Origin: Azadirachta indica | Taxonomy: Eukaryota > Streptophyta > Magnoliopsida > Sapindales > Meliaceae | DNA length: 64,000 nucleotides | Assembly (NCBI GenBank): GCA_022749755.1 | Contig: CM040447.1 | Coordinates: forward strand, 9,914,087 to 9,978,086 | Direction: 5' to 3' | In this document: positions 9,895 to 21,994 of the stretch, in pieces | How the letters are laid out: each line of letters starts with the position of its first letter | How positions within the stretch are numbered: the first letter of the stretch is position 1 | The notes under the pieces: model-generated | Database searches by the model: none | Told to the model about the DNA's origin: nothing | What the model saw: the letters and a program-made list of their open reading frames with translations, nothing else | Made by a program: the position numbers and the translations under genes

Positions 9895-12800
9895 ATGGTG
9901 TGCAATAGTGATACGGGAAGCAACCATCCTATTGAAGATGTTCAGGGGGTGTAGACACTAACAGTGGAGCCTATTCGTGCAATAGCCGTAGAAGCCGAAA
10001 GGACAGCCTCCAAGGAATTCACTCAAACTATTCATCAAGAATTAGCAGATTTTGATTGAAGGTTGGAGAGGTTGGAACTAGGTGGCAACAAGATGGTTGA
10101 ATATAAGTGTAGAGGGATATACGATATCTCGCCCCGTGGTCTGACGCCAGTGTCACAACCACTTGGCATTATTAATGATAGAACTCAGATATGAGGATTC
10201 AGATGATGATATAATTGATCAAGGTTCTGTTAGGACATATGAAAGTGGAAATTATAATAATTATAAGGTAAGCCTAAATCTTCCTGTGTTTAAAGGGAGT
10301 TTGTATATATAGAACTTCTTTGATTGGTTGACAAATGTGGAGAATTTTTTTGATTATATGGATATTCCAATGAAAGGAAAGTAAAATTGATAGCTCTGAA
10401 GTTGAAAGATGGTGCATTAGTTTGGTGGCAGCAGGTTCAAAATAAACGATGGCGTAAAGGAAAAGACATAATTAGGTCTTGGGAGTGCATGAAACAGGAG
10501 ATAAAGGCTCAATACTTGCCCTCTAATTATAAGCGAGATTTATTTAAGCAGTCAAATAATTGTTAACAGAGAAATCGTTCAGTCAACAAGTATGCTGAAA
10601 AATTCCATAGGTTACATTTTAGGAACTAAATGGTTGTGAACTGACATACAAACCAGCTTCACATGTATACCATTTGGGATTTTTCTGAAGCTGTGAGTAA
10701 GATAAAGAAGGTGGAGAGGCAATTAAAGCAACTTGTTATTCAATCACAAGTTGTAGTACGATAGTTTTTGACTTCACCAAACCCGGTACCACAAAAAAAA
10801 AGGTGTAGCACCAAATATGGGTGAAGGAGAAATCAGGCAAAAAATTAACTTTGCTAACCCGCGAACTACTCAGCAACAAACTAGTAACCTATATGTGAAG
10901 CCAATGCCAAGTAAATGTTATAGATGTCAACACCTTGGACATAGATCCAATAAATGTCCAAAATGAGAAAAAATTAATAGTGTGACGTATTATGTGAATA
11001 TTGCAGTAGAAGATGAAGAATGCGAATACGAAGATGGGGAAAAGGATGATGTGGTTGATGGTGATAAAGGAGAAGCCGTTTCTTGTATTGTACAAAAGCT
11101 ATTATTGACACCTAAAATGGAAGATGAGACACGACAAAATAAGATTTTTCGTACGAAAGGAGTAATTAAAAATAAAGTGTGGAAGGTGATAATCGATAGC
11201 GGCAATGGCAAAAATATAGTTTCTAAGGAATTAGTAAATGCTTTGGATTTGCCTAAGGAAAAACACCTGTTACTCTATATAATTGGCTAGATCAAGAAAT
11301 GAATTGAAACGCATGTAACTGAAGTGTGTAAGTTTCCTTTTTCGATTGAAAAGTTTTATAAAAATGATTTGTTGTGTGATGTAGTGGATATAGATGCATA
11401 CCATGTGTTGCTGGGAAGGCTATAGCAATATGATGTTGGTGCAATGTATAGGGAAAGACGAAACATTTATGAGTTTTGGTGAAATGGGAACAAAATAGTA
11501 GTGGTGCCAATGAGTGAAACTAAGGAGGGGCAGAAGGTTCTTGGAGTAGAGGGGTAGAAGATTCTTCGAGTAGAGGGGACAAACTTTTAACTGTAATAGA
11601 AGAACATATGGAAGAAGATTATGAGGGTTGTATGATGGTAGCAAAAGATAAGGAATTGAAATCGATGGTGAAGATTCCAGAGATTGTACAACCATTACTG
11701 TTTGAATTTTCTGATGTAGTATCAGAGAAGATGCCAAACAAGTTACCACCTATATGGGATATACAACATAGCATTGAATTTGTGCCTGGAGCTAGTTATC
11801 CCAATTTGCCACATTATAGAATGAGTCCTAAAGAGCATTAGATTTTTCAGAAACAAGTGGATGAGCTACTTAAAAATGGGTTTATTCAGGAAAGCAAAAG
11901 CCTTTATACAATTCCTGCACTTCTAGTCCCTCAAAAGGATGGTAGTTGGCGGATGTGCGTAGATAGTATAGCAATTAACAAAATAACCATTAGGTATCAA
12001 TTTTCGATCCCACAATTACAAGATATGCTAGGCCAGTTTAGAGAAGTAAAGGTGTTTTCCAAACTTGACTTACATAGCAGTTATTATCAAATTCACATCA
12101 AACCTTCAGATAAGTGGAAGACAACATTCAAGACTAAAGAGGGATTGTATGAATGGATGGTAATGCCTTTCGGTTTGTCAAATGCACCAAGCACCTTTAT
12201 GCGGCTTATGAAATAGGTATTGAAACCCTTCGCTCTTAAGTTTGTTGTAACATATTTTGATGACATCTTAATTTATAGTAGTGATTAGGAAAATCATTTG
12301 GTATATTTGAGAGAGGTGTTCAAAGCACTTAGGGAGACTAGGTTGTTTGTCAACTTGAAGAAATGTAATTTTATGTAGTGAAATTTAGTATTTTTGGGGT
12401 TTGTAGTTGAGCTGACGACATTACACATGATGAGTCCAAGGTTAAAGTAATTAAAGATTGGCCTACACCAAAACCTGTCGGCGAAATGAAGAGTTTTAAT
12501 GGATTAGCGACATTTTATCGTCGGTTTATTGGTAATTTTAGCACTATCGTAGCACATATTACTGAGTGTATAAAGAAGGGAAAATTTAATTTGGGGGATG
12601 AGCAAAATAAGAATTTTAACATCTTGAAGGAAAAACTTGTACGGCTCATGTATTGGCATTAGCTAACTTTGACAAGATATTTGAGGTAGAGTGTGATGTT
12701 TCAAGGATAAGTATTGATTGTTGTTCTCAGTCAAAAAGGCAGACGTATTGAGTATTTTAGTAAAAAGTTGTGCGATGCTAGACAGAAATGGTCTACGTAT

Positions 12801-14326
12801 GACTAGGAATTTTATGTAGTGTTCAGGACATTGATGCATTGGGAGCATTACTTAATTCAGAGGAAGTTTATGCTTTATAGTGATCACCAGGAATTAAAGT
12901 CTATCAATAGTCAACATCACTTGAATAAATTACATACTTGTAGGTGTCATTTATGTAGAAATTTACGTTTGTATTGAAGCATAAGTTTAGGCAACAAAAT
13001 AAGGTAGCTGATGCTTTGAGTAGGGGAGCTACTTTATTGGTCACCTTAAGTAATAAAATAATTAGGTTTGAGGTAGTGAAAGAGTAGTATACAACTGATG
13101 AAGATTTTTACACCATTTGAGATCAGTGTAACCATAATTAGCGAGTAGCAGATTTTCTTATTTATGACGGTTATCTGTTTAAAACCAACAAATTATGCAT
13201 TCCTCATTGTTTATTATAGGAATAGTTAATACGGGAATCACATGGTAGCAGTTTGGCTAGTTATGTGGGGCAAGATAGAACAGTCACTTTAGTGAAAAAG
13301 AGGTATTATTGGCCACAACTTAAATAAGATGTAGGAAGAATTGTGCATAAGTGCCAAGTGTGCCAAGTTACTAAGGGACAAGATTAGAACATTGGATTAT
13401 TTGTGCCATTAATCGTGCTTGAAAATATTTGGTAGGATATGTCGATGGATTTTATACTAGGATTACCGCGTACTCAACGAGATAATGATTTTGTCCTTTT
13501 CGTTGTGGATCATTTTTCAAAGACGGCACATTTTACCGCTTGTAAGAAAACTAGTGATCCAACTTATGTGACGGGATTATACTTTAAGAAAGTGGTTAGT
13601 TTACATGGCATTTCTTAGTCTATTACATTAGATAGGGATGTTAAATTTCTTAGTCATTTTTTGCGTGCTTTATGGAGGAATACGAATTTGCAGTACAGTA
13701 TTACTTTTCACCCTCAAACTAATAGGCAAATAGAGGTGATTAATCACACATTAGGAAATATGTTGCATTATATTTGTGTGGGGAAGCCTAAGCAATAGGA
13801 TGTAGTGTTGCCTAAGATAAAATTTGCTTATAATAATATGATGAATCGTTCAACTGGAAAAACTTTATTTGAGGTGGTTTATTTGTAGCCACCCCATTAT
13901 GTATTGGACCTGATGAGTTTACCAACTTTGCTTGGGACTAATAAGGCTGCAGAAAACATAGCAGGAAAGGTACAGAAAATATAGAAGAAGGTTGGTGCTA
14001 GCTTGGAAGCTGCTAACAAGAAATACAAACTAGACACAGATTAACATCAACGACAAAAGGTGTTTCAGAAAGGAGATCTTGTCATGGCTTATTTGTGCAA
14101 AAGTCAGTTTCTTAGGATTTGTAGCAAATTGCAGAATAGAAAATATGGGCCATTTCATATTGCAAGAAAAATTAATGATAATGCCTATGTGTTACAACTG
14201 CCAAATGATTGGAATATCTCAAACACTTTTAATTTAGTAGACTTGTATGAGTATCGTGAAGATAAAGTGTTATACCCAGACAACTTGAGGACAAGTTCAC
14301 TTCCAAGTGGCGGAGTGTTGATGTAG
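9895..14326 (+). pseudogene. gag-pol remnant of the Ty3/gypsy element
   Basis: Broken polyprotein. Gag ends in a CCHC zinc knuckle at 10916-10957 (spacing CX2CX4HX4C). The protease follows at about 10982-11290, with its active site as IDSGNGKNIVS. Reverse transcriptase spans about 11600-12300, with the catalytic motif YFDD at 12253-12264. RNase H traces lie at 12640-13020. Integrase runs about 13200-13900, with the core reading MSMDFILGLPRTQRDNDF. The C-terminal tail at 14060-14326 contains KYGPFHIARKINDNAYVLQLP. Many in-frame stops are present; most are TAG where relatives carry CAG or TGG. I see no chromodomain I would vouch for, so the clade is left open. Confidence 0.9.
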
Positions 14327-14557
14327 AACAACTTAACTAGTCTTCTTATTTTTATTTAAATTATTTTTCTTTAATTTTTTAGTTTTTAGTTTCCTTATTT
14401 TGGTTGGAGTTTTTTCCTCTTCTTTAAGTAGATTTAAGTTTTCTTTATTATAAAAAGAGAGCCTATAATATTATTTAGACACCTTTCTTTTAATAAAATT
14501 TTATCTAGAAACTTTTGAAACCTTGATTTCATTTATCTTCACATTTCTGTTTCATCA
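14319..14557 (+). repeat. 3' LTR of the gypsy element
   Basis: 239 bp, preceded by a purine-rich stretch (AAGTGGCGGAG) and followed by the GTTAT duplication. Confidence 0.92.
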
Positions 14558-15310
14558 GTTATATTTGTACACTAGGTATAGACTATCTCTAATGATTTAA
14601 AAATCAAAAAGTTTTTTCCTTGGGTTTAGATCATCAAAGTCGAAGTCACTTATATGTTACACAATTGGGATATTTATGAGACAAATGAGATATTACTCAA
14701 ATGATCTAAACCCCAAGAATTGGTAAGCTTGCATCTGACTTTGCTTTTTGGATGTCAATAACATAATAATAAAGTCAATAATAAAATAACAATCCTTTTT
14801 CTAATGAGTTCCTCATATTGCAAACACCTTATTAAGCCATAGTCTACGGCCGGCCATAATGCTAAATCCCATCACTTCATCCGAAACTACGCAACTAACT
14901 GTTGACACGTCGGATGACGAATTTAGCTTAGTAAGTAGCTCTAAGAATAGAGCCAAACAAGTTCTTCTTATGGATGCACATAACGCAGGTATGTCCTGCG
15001 TAGCATCACAATCAAATGGTGGCAATCCGTTTAGAATGGTCTCGAATCAAAAATTGGCTAGACCCTTAAGAGATTTCGGCTCTTTGTTCAGAAGAAATAG
15101 TTTGTGGTTGAACTCAATGTTGACAAAGGTTACATGGAAACCTTTGAGTGTAAGAGTTTGGCGAGTTACATCATTGGAGTAACATGGCCTTGTGTTGGAA
15201 ACAAGACGAAGACTGTATGGGGTTTTGATGCTCCCGTTAAACTCATTTTGGGTAGCAATCAACTTCAAGAGTTGTATTTAGACTTTGAGTACTCGTTAGT
15301 AGCTGCTCTG

Positions 15311-15325
15311 GAATTTATAGAGCAG
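15311..15325 (-). promoter_or_regulatory. Core promoter (TATA block) of UGT copy B
   Basis: Same CTGCTCTATAAATTC block as the other copies, 65-79 bp before the copy B start codon at 15246. Confidence 0.6.
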
Positions 15326-16433
15326 AAGGTTATGGAATTAGTGAATCACTTAATGGTTAAAGGACATTTTTCTCCTCAAAATTTGGCTGTTTGAGCAATG
15401 AATTCTAATGATTTTAAAAGCATCCTAAAATATCTCAATAATTTACATTTACCTAATTTAGTGAACCAATGTACTAACACATGATATAAAAGTAGTTGCA
15501 AAAATTTTAGCTTAAATAGATGTCATCAACTAGTGAATTTGTATGTTTGTGAGTATTTTTAAAATTGTTGTGATTAGTGAAGATTTGGAGACTAGCACAT
15601 GCAACATTCATTAGCCAAAAAAAAAAAAAACAAAAATAGGATCCATAAAAACAAAATAAAAACCTTGTGCATTTTCTTTTATTATAGAAAGTATTATAAT
15701 TTTTAGTTGGTATTAGGGTTAGCAATGGGGCAGGGTGGTGGTAGGGAGGCATACTGCACTCCCCACTCTATTTTTTATTTTAACTCTCATTTTTTACTCC
15801 ATTCCCTAATAAATTTAATGTAGTAAGGATGGAGAACCCCCTTATAGAGAATGAGTTCCTTATCCTTGTTTTTTATTTTAAAGTTTCCATCGTTTTTCTT
15901 AATTCTTAAAGTTTTCATATTTTTTTTTTTATATTTTTTGCTTTTTCATCCTAATTTATAATTGAAACAACACTTATATATGAAAAAATGATAATCATAA
16001 ATTCACTAAATGACAAAAAAATTACTCAAACAATATAAAAATAATTAAAAATGATGATATTTTTATATTTAAGGTGAAAATTTTCAATATATATTCAATT
16101 TTCGTTAAACAAATACCATTATTTTTAATATTTTTTTTATGTTGTTTGACTAATTTTTCTTGTCATTTATTGAATTTATGATTATTATTTGTAAATATAT
16201 GAGTGTCATTTCAATTATAAATTAGGACAAAAAATTAAAAATAAAAATTGAGTAAAAAAGTAGAAACTTAAAAGTCAAAAATAAAAAAAAGGATAAAAAC
16301 CTTAAAATAAAATATGAAAAAAGTAGAATTGAATAAATTAAACCTTTACTTCTTTTAGTTGAAATTAAATTGTCTTCTTATAACTAATTTATTTAACTGA
16401 AAAATCAACTAAAAATTATAAAAAAGAGTATTT
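15326..16433. other. AT-rich intergenic stretch upstream of UGT copy B
   Basis: No gene seen. A TTAGGGTTAGCAATGGGGC block at about 15716 resembles a hAT-type terminal repeat, but I found no matching right end. The rest is A/T runs. Confidence 0.4.
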
Positions 16434-16503
16434 ATAATCAAACAAAAGGCAAACATATAATGATTACAATATGTACAATATGAGAAACATTAAATCGAGC
16501 AGT

Positions 16504-17182
16504 TGTGAAATTGTAAAGCTCACTTTTGGTGAACAGTACTATATAGATAAATAATATTTTATACATAAATAGTATGTACTATATGTGAGCACCAAAAAAT
16601 ACCAAAAGTACAACTAAACTCTTTTTTAACTTTTTTTAACCAATTAGTTGGTGTTAGATGGAGAAAGTTTGAATTTAAGTATTGGTTGATAAATGGATAA
16701 ATTTATGAAGTAAATTGTGGAATGTGTCTAGAAAAAGGAGAAGGAAACCACTATAAATACCTTAGCCTTTTCACCATCCTTAGCATCCCAAAATTATTCT
16801 TTAAGAGCTAATTCAACGAGAGAAATAATTATTTCTCCTTTGTAATATTCTTTACTTTGATAGTCGTTTCTCTTATTTCAAGAGAAAGTGTGAAATATTC
16901 TTTTTTAGAGAGTTGTTCTTTCTTTGTAATAAAAAAAAAAACTTCTAATTTTATTTTACTATAATAAAATATTTTTATACTTACCTGTGATTTTTACACT
17001 AATTTGTTTAGATATTTTTCACGTAAAATATTTATGTCGATTTATTTTACTATGGTATGACAAAGTCCCCTAAATATTGCTGAATTTTAATGGATGGTTA
17101 TACCTCTTACATAATGTTTATTTTTATTATTTTTTTAATTTCACTTTAGTTGTATATACTGCTTCGATTCATAATTTAACTA
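16504..17182 (+). repeat. 5' LTR of the copia element
   Basis: 679 bp. Contains the core CACTATAAATACC near 16749 and an ATTTCTCTTATTTCAAGAG region typical of the transcribed part of copia LTRs. Confidence 0.88.
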
Positions 17183-17295
17183 ATAATAGTATCAGAGTTA
17201 TTGGTTGTGTAGGTTACTATTCATATAACTATTCACAAGTACTATTAACGTGAAATAGTAAAATTCGATTTAGGTGAGAAGCATATCATTGTCAA

Positions 17296-19110
17296 CGATG
17301 ATAACAAAGTTTGAAATTGAGAAGTTTAACAGAAACAATTTTTTGTTGTGGAAAATGAAAATGAAAGCAAATATAAAGCAGGACAAGTGCTTAGTAGCAA
17401 TTTGGGAAAAGTCCATGGATATTGATAAGGACAAATAGAATGAGATGGATGGTGATGCAATTGCTGATCTATACTTAGGACTTGCCAATAAAGTATTATC
17501 CAGTGTAGAAGAGATAAAGACGATAAAAGAGATATGAGATGCTTCAACAAAGTTATACTAGGCCAAGTCATTGTATAACAAAATCTTCTTAAAAAAAAGA
17601 CTTTTCACTCTTTGAATAGTGGAATCCATATCGGTGACTGACATGTAAAAAACAAGGAAGACAGAAATGCAAGTTTATAGCAAGCAGCAGCCTTATGGCG
17701 AGAGAAAGATCAATTGAATGTGGGTTCAACGGGAGTTAAAATCAAGATAGATTACAAAAGGGCATCAAGTGTTACAGTTGTGGCAAGAAAGTTCACGTCA
17801 AAAAGGAGTGTTGGAACAACAAGAAGAATGGGAGATCCTGAGACATCAAAAGCTGAGGGATATGTTGCAAGTACCTCAGATGATGGTGACGCAACAACGA
17901 TTGCTAAAGGTAGAAAAAAACTTGCTAATGTCTAGTTGTTAAACTTCGGAGCAACATGGCACATGACCTCGTGAAATAAATGTTTCACAAATATAAACCT
18001 ATCTCAAGAGGATCCGTATACATGGGTGATGATCATGCAATAGAGATTACTAGTATTAGTATTGTTAAGATAAAGATGCATAATGGAACGCTTCACACTA
18101 TTCGAGAGCTACGGCATGTCAAAGGTTTGAAGAAGAATCTATTGTCTTCAGGACAATTAAATGACATTGGACATAAGACCCATATTGAAAATGGGATTAT
18201 GAAGATTTGTTAGATATGCATTTGTGATCTTGAAGGTAGAGAAGATTGGTAAAACACAATGGGAAGTTGATGTATACTTAAAGGGGAAACACAACGGGAA
18301 GTTGATGCATGTGTTGCGTCAACTAACAAAGGAGAAGAATTAACAAAGATGTCACATTTCAAATTAGGACACATTTCAAAACAAGGTTTGAAGATTCTTT
18401 CTGAGTGAAAACAACTTCCAAGACTCAACTTGGTAAAAGTACCGTCTTGCAAGCATTGTGTTACAAGTAAGTAGCATAGAGTAAAGTTTATTAGATCTAA
18501 TGCTAATGGAGTAAAGGGATATCACCTATGGGATCCCATTACCCACAAGGTTATAGTTAGCAGGAATGCTATAGAAGATCAACTACAACGAAAAGATGGA
18601 AAAGATAGCACGGTAGAGGAAAGCTCAAAGACTATAATGGCTAGAATAGTCCTAGTTATGTGTGCTACTTTTGATTTACATCTTAAGCAATTAGATGTGA
18701 AAACTATAGTTCTTTATGGGAAACTTGAAGAAAGGATATATATGCTCCAACCAGAATGTTTTGTTTAAACAAGTAAAGAGAACTTGGTTTGTAGGTTGAA
18801 CAAATCTTTATACAGTTTGAAACAGGCATCGAGTTATTGGTATAAGAGATTTGATTCTTCATCATTAGCCTTGGGTACAACAGATTTAGTTCAGGCCATT
18901 GTATGTACTACAAAAGATTTAATGGTGATAATGATTCGATTATCTTTCATTATCTTCTTATTATACATGGATGACATATTGGTTATAGGCCCCAACAAAG
19001 ATCGAGTCCAAGAATTAAAAGCACAATTGGCTAGAAAGTGTAGAATGAAGGACCTGGAACTAGCAAACATGATTCCAAGAATGCACATTCATTGAGATAG
19101 AAATAATAGG
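17296..19110 (+). pseudogene. gag-pol remnant of the copia element
   Basis: Gag begins about 17296 (TKFEIEKFNRNNFLLWKMKM, the UBN2-type gag fold) and reaches a CCHC zinc knuckle at 17770-17811 (CYSCGKKVHVKKEC). A protease/GAG-pre segment follows (HKYKPISRGSVYMGDDHA at 17983 onward, then HVKGLKKNLLSSGQLNDIG). From about 18480 the integrase core is missing, and the frame jumps to the end of integrase and then RT, where LLYMDDILVIGPNKDRVQEL carries the YMDD catalytic motif near 18960-18980. Multiple stops and frameshifts; not functional. Confidence 0.88.
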
Positions 19111-19532
19111 AAGATTTGGCACTTTAACATGCAAGATTATAAGCTAATTTCTACCTCGCTTTCTATTAATTTCAAGTTATCCTCAAGTATGTGTCCTAAC
19201 AATGAAGTATAGAAGAAAGAGATGTCTCGAGCACTATATGCATCAGAAGTGGGAAATTTGATGTTCATTATGATATGCACAAGATAGACATTACATAAGT
19301 AGTGGGAACAATTAGTTGGTTTATGGCAAATTTTGGTAAGAGCATTGGGAGATTGTGAAGAGGATTTTGAGATATATCGAAGAAACCTCAAATGTTGTAT
19401 TGTGTTGTGAATGATCAGAATTCATTGACATGTTTGTACGATGTAGATCTCATATGGCCTATCGGAGACATAAGCAAACATAGAATTGGCAAGTAAAGAA
19501 GGGAATACCAAAGGTGACTTTAAGTAGGAGAA

Positions 19533-20210
19533 TGTGAAATTGTAAAGCTCACTTTTGATGAATAATACTATATAGATGAATAATATTATATAGATAAACC
19601 GTGTTGTACCATATGTGAGCACCAAAATACATCGAAAGTACAACAACTCCTTTTTGACTTTATTTGCTAATTAAGTTGGTATTAGGTGGACATAGTTTGA
19701 GTTTAAGTAGTAATTTATAGATGGAGAAATTTATAGAATAAATTGTGAAATGTGTGTCGAAAAAGGAGGAGGAAACCACTATAAATACCTCACCCATCTC
19801 ACCATTCTAAGCATTCCAAAATCATCCTTTGAAAGCTCATTTAAAGAAAGAAAGAGTTATTTCTTCTTCGCAATATTCTCCACTTTGAAAGTTATTTCTC
19901 TTATTTTGAGAGTGAGTATTAAATACTTCTATTTAGAGAGTTAGAGAAAAAAAAATTCTAATTCTTATTTTACTATAATAAAATACCCCCATACTTGATC
20001 GTGGTTTTTACCACAATTTATTTAGGGGTTTTTTATGTAAAATACTCGTATCGATTTATTTTGCTTTTTATTTTACTATGACATGGCAAAACCTTTTAAA
20101 TATTACTATATTTTAATGGATGATTATATTTTTTACATAACGTTTATTTTTATTATTTTCTCAATTTTACTTTAGTTGCATATACTACTTCGGCCTATAA
20201 TTTTCTAACA
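19533..20210 (+). repeat. 3' LTR of the copia element
   Basis: 678 bp, visibly diverged from the 5' LTR, ending TTTTCTAACA. Confidence 0.88.
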
Positions 20211-20560
20211 GGAGTTATAAGATAAACCAAGTTGCCAACTAAGAGTTGGTTAAAGGTGGTATCAATGAGCAATGTTCCTTTAAGAGGTATGAGTTTGGCA
20301 TTATGTTCAAATTGAGTAAAAGTTGTTTTAGTATTAGTTAATCCAACTTGCATAAAAAGATTAGATGCATATTTGTCTTGGAGAATTAGTATCCATTATA
20401 GTCCAAAAAACATCTCGACACTGAAAATAGTGAAGATGACTATGTTCTTTTATTTTAAAATGTTATTTTAGGAAAGTCTTGATGTTAGAAGTGTCAGCAA
20501 GGTCATTACAAGTGAAAATCATATTATCAATATAAAGTAACAAATAAAATAAAGAAAAAT

Positions 20561-21125
20561 ATGAATTTCATACCAAATTTATTTAGATATTACCACTTAC
20601 ATTTCTAATGTTCTAAAATTGCACTTGTGGTCCAACAATATCGTTCAAAATTTACTTTTTGAGTGCAAATGACATTACTATCCTTATAATAACAATAATG
20701 ATGTCACCTATTTTTAAATTGAGCCTAAACCATAACTTAGCCCAACTCATTTTTCTTAAAAGAAGAAACAACAAATTTGTAGTTAGAGAGCTTTGAACCT
20801 TAGACCTCAATTTTTAAAATTCAAATTTCAACCATTAAGCTCAACAAATCAATTATAATAATTATATACACTATTTTATTTATTGTGAGATACATTAAAT
20901 ATATAATCAAATAAATGTTAATTTTAAAAAAACTCAAATAAATATTTAGAATAAAATTATATAATAAAAAAATACTTTCAAATTAAAAAATTACTAAGAA
21001 TAAAAAATCAAATTCACAATATAATAATTTATTTCTTTTTATTTTATAAAAATAAAAATAATGAAATATAACTAAGTTTATTTCTCGTCATTTTTTCAAA
21101 CTTTAATAAAAAATAAAAGTAGTAA
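20561..21125. other. AT-rich stretch
   Basis: No gene or recognisable element. Confidence 0.4.
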
Positions 21126-21299
21126 TGTGACACCTTAGACGAATCCCACATCGGTAAAGCATGAGAGAGATGCTGGGTATATAAAATAAAAAGCTGCAAT
21201 CCCTAGTAGACCCGTTTTAGGTTGAAAAGCTTGAAAATAAAATCGTGATGGACTGTGTGCCCAAAATAGATAATATTTCTAGTGGGCTAGGCTGTTATA
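21126..21299 (+). repeat. Short LTR-like dispersed repeat (possible solo LTR)
   Basis: Starts TGTGACACCTTAGACGAATC and ends GGGCTAGGCTGTTATAA. It has the CCCACATCGG, CTAGTAGACCCGTTTTA and GCCCAAAATAGATAATAT blocks of a short repeat seen widely in plant genomes. The TG..TA ends and size would fit a solo LTR. No partner copy or clear target duplication is visible here. Confidence 0.4.
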
Positions 21300-21994
21300 A
21301 GTAAAATCTAAATAAGTTTAATTTTTTTCATATTTTAAACATTTAGAATAAAAGCAAATAAAAGTAGAAATATATAAAACCTAAATTTTTAGTAAAAAAA
21401 TCATTTATAAGCATGATATTTTGTAAAGTCTAATTATGAATAAATATTTTTTAAAATTGCTATAATCTAAAAGTATATTATTTCAATAAGTATTCTAAAC
21501 ATTATAAATAAAAAGTAAGTATACTCTTAACAAAAAGTCCTTTAATTTTTTTATCTTTTACATTACTATTTGACATAAAATTTTTAATAAATTTTTTTCT
21601 TTCATTATTTCATTTAATTTATTTCTTATTAGATAATTTTATTTTCATTATTATTTGTTTAATCATTTATCTAATGTATATGATGAATGAGTATTTTACC
21701 TAAGAATTAAATATTTTCGAGTTTAAATATTTGTGAAAATTCCTCAAGCTCAACTGTTATTTAATAAGTTTGTGTATGATTAAGGAGAATTTGGTGTAAA
21801 TTGGGCTAAAGCCTGATTATGAAGAAATCTTCTTTTCTAAATTGTTATAATCTAAAAGCATATTATTTAATTTTTTTACATAAAGTTTAAATAGATTTTT
21901 TCCTTTTATTATTTCACTTAAACTTATTTCTTATTAGATAATTTTATTTTCATCATTATTTATTTAATCATTTAACTAATGTATATGATGAGTA
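21300..21994. repeat. AT-rich stretch with a diverged direct duplication
   Basis: Sequence around 21460-21690 is repeated at about 21838-21990: both hold AATCTAAAAG(T/C)ATATTATTT, TTATTAGATAATTTTATTTTC and AATGTATATGATGA. The second copy is cut short where the next LTR begins at 21995. No gene. Confidence 0.65.

Larger units (their letters stand above)
9632..14557 (+). mobile_element. Ty3/gypsy LTR retrotransposon, full length but dead
   Basis: Two LTRs of exactly 239 bp (9632-9870 and 14319-14557), both TG..CA, flanked by the perfect 5-bp target duplication GTTAT (9627-9631, 14558-14562). The primer site just inside the 5' LTR, TAGTATCAGAGC, differs by one base from the tRNA-iMet complement. 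Domain order gag, protease, RT, RNase H, integrase fits gypsy. The LTRs differ at roughly 15 percent of positions by eye, so the insertion is old. It lies in the intron of UGT copy B, opposite to the gene. Confidence 0.93.
8601..15246 (-). pseudogene. UGT85-family UDP-glycosyltransferase, copy B, decayed and split by a gypsy element
   Basis: Exon 1 is about 14785-15246, exon 2 is 8601-9532, and the intron between holds the Ty3/gypsy element at 9632-14557. The intron parts flanking the element match the intron of copy D. Lesions seen against copy D: exon 1 lacks about 45 bp near its 3' end and its donor is unrecognisable; one extra base at the exon 2 start shifts the frame; stops occur at PKK*LTWF and AN*C (Trp to TAG); one base is missing in the PSPG start; and a CAG-to-TAG change falls in KA*EW. 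The PSPG core [20 protein letters not shown] is still legible. It cannot make a full enzyme. Confidence 0.9.
16504..20210 (+). mobile_element. Ty1/copia LTR retrotransposon, internally deleted
   Basis: LTRs of 679 bp (16504-17182) and 678 bp (19533-20210), both starting TGTGAAATTGTAAAGC. A primer site of the TAGTATCAGAG type follows the 5' LTR. Flanks GCAGT and GGAGT are a one-mismatch 5-bp duplication. The interior is only about 2.35 kb: most of the integrase is deleted and the frame is broken. It is inserted in an older copia fragment. Confidence 0.9.
16434..20560 (-). mobile_element. Old Ty1/copia fragment, split by a younger copia element
   Basis: 16434-16503 and 20211-20560 together match about 50515-50915, part of the reverse transcriptase of the minus-strand copia element there. 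Read in reverse, about 20509-20541 gives the degenerate RT catalytic block LLYIDNM. Only about 420 bp of this old fragment survives. Confidence 0.75.

Noticed and set aside
21126..21299. A tRNA or other small RNA gene
   Set aside because: No A-box/B-box pair or cloverleaf. It fits a short LTR-like repeat better.
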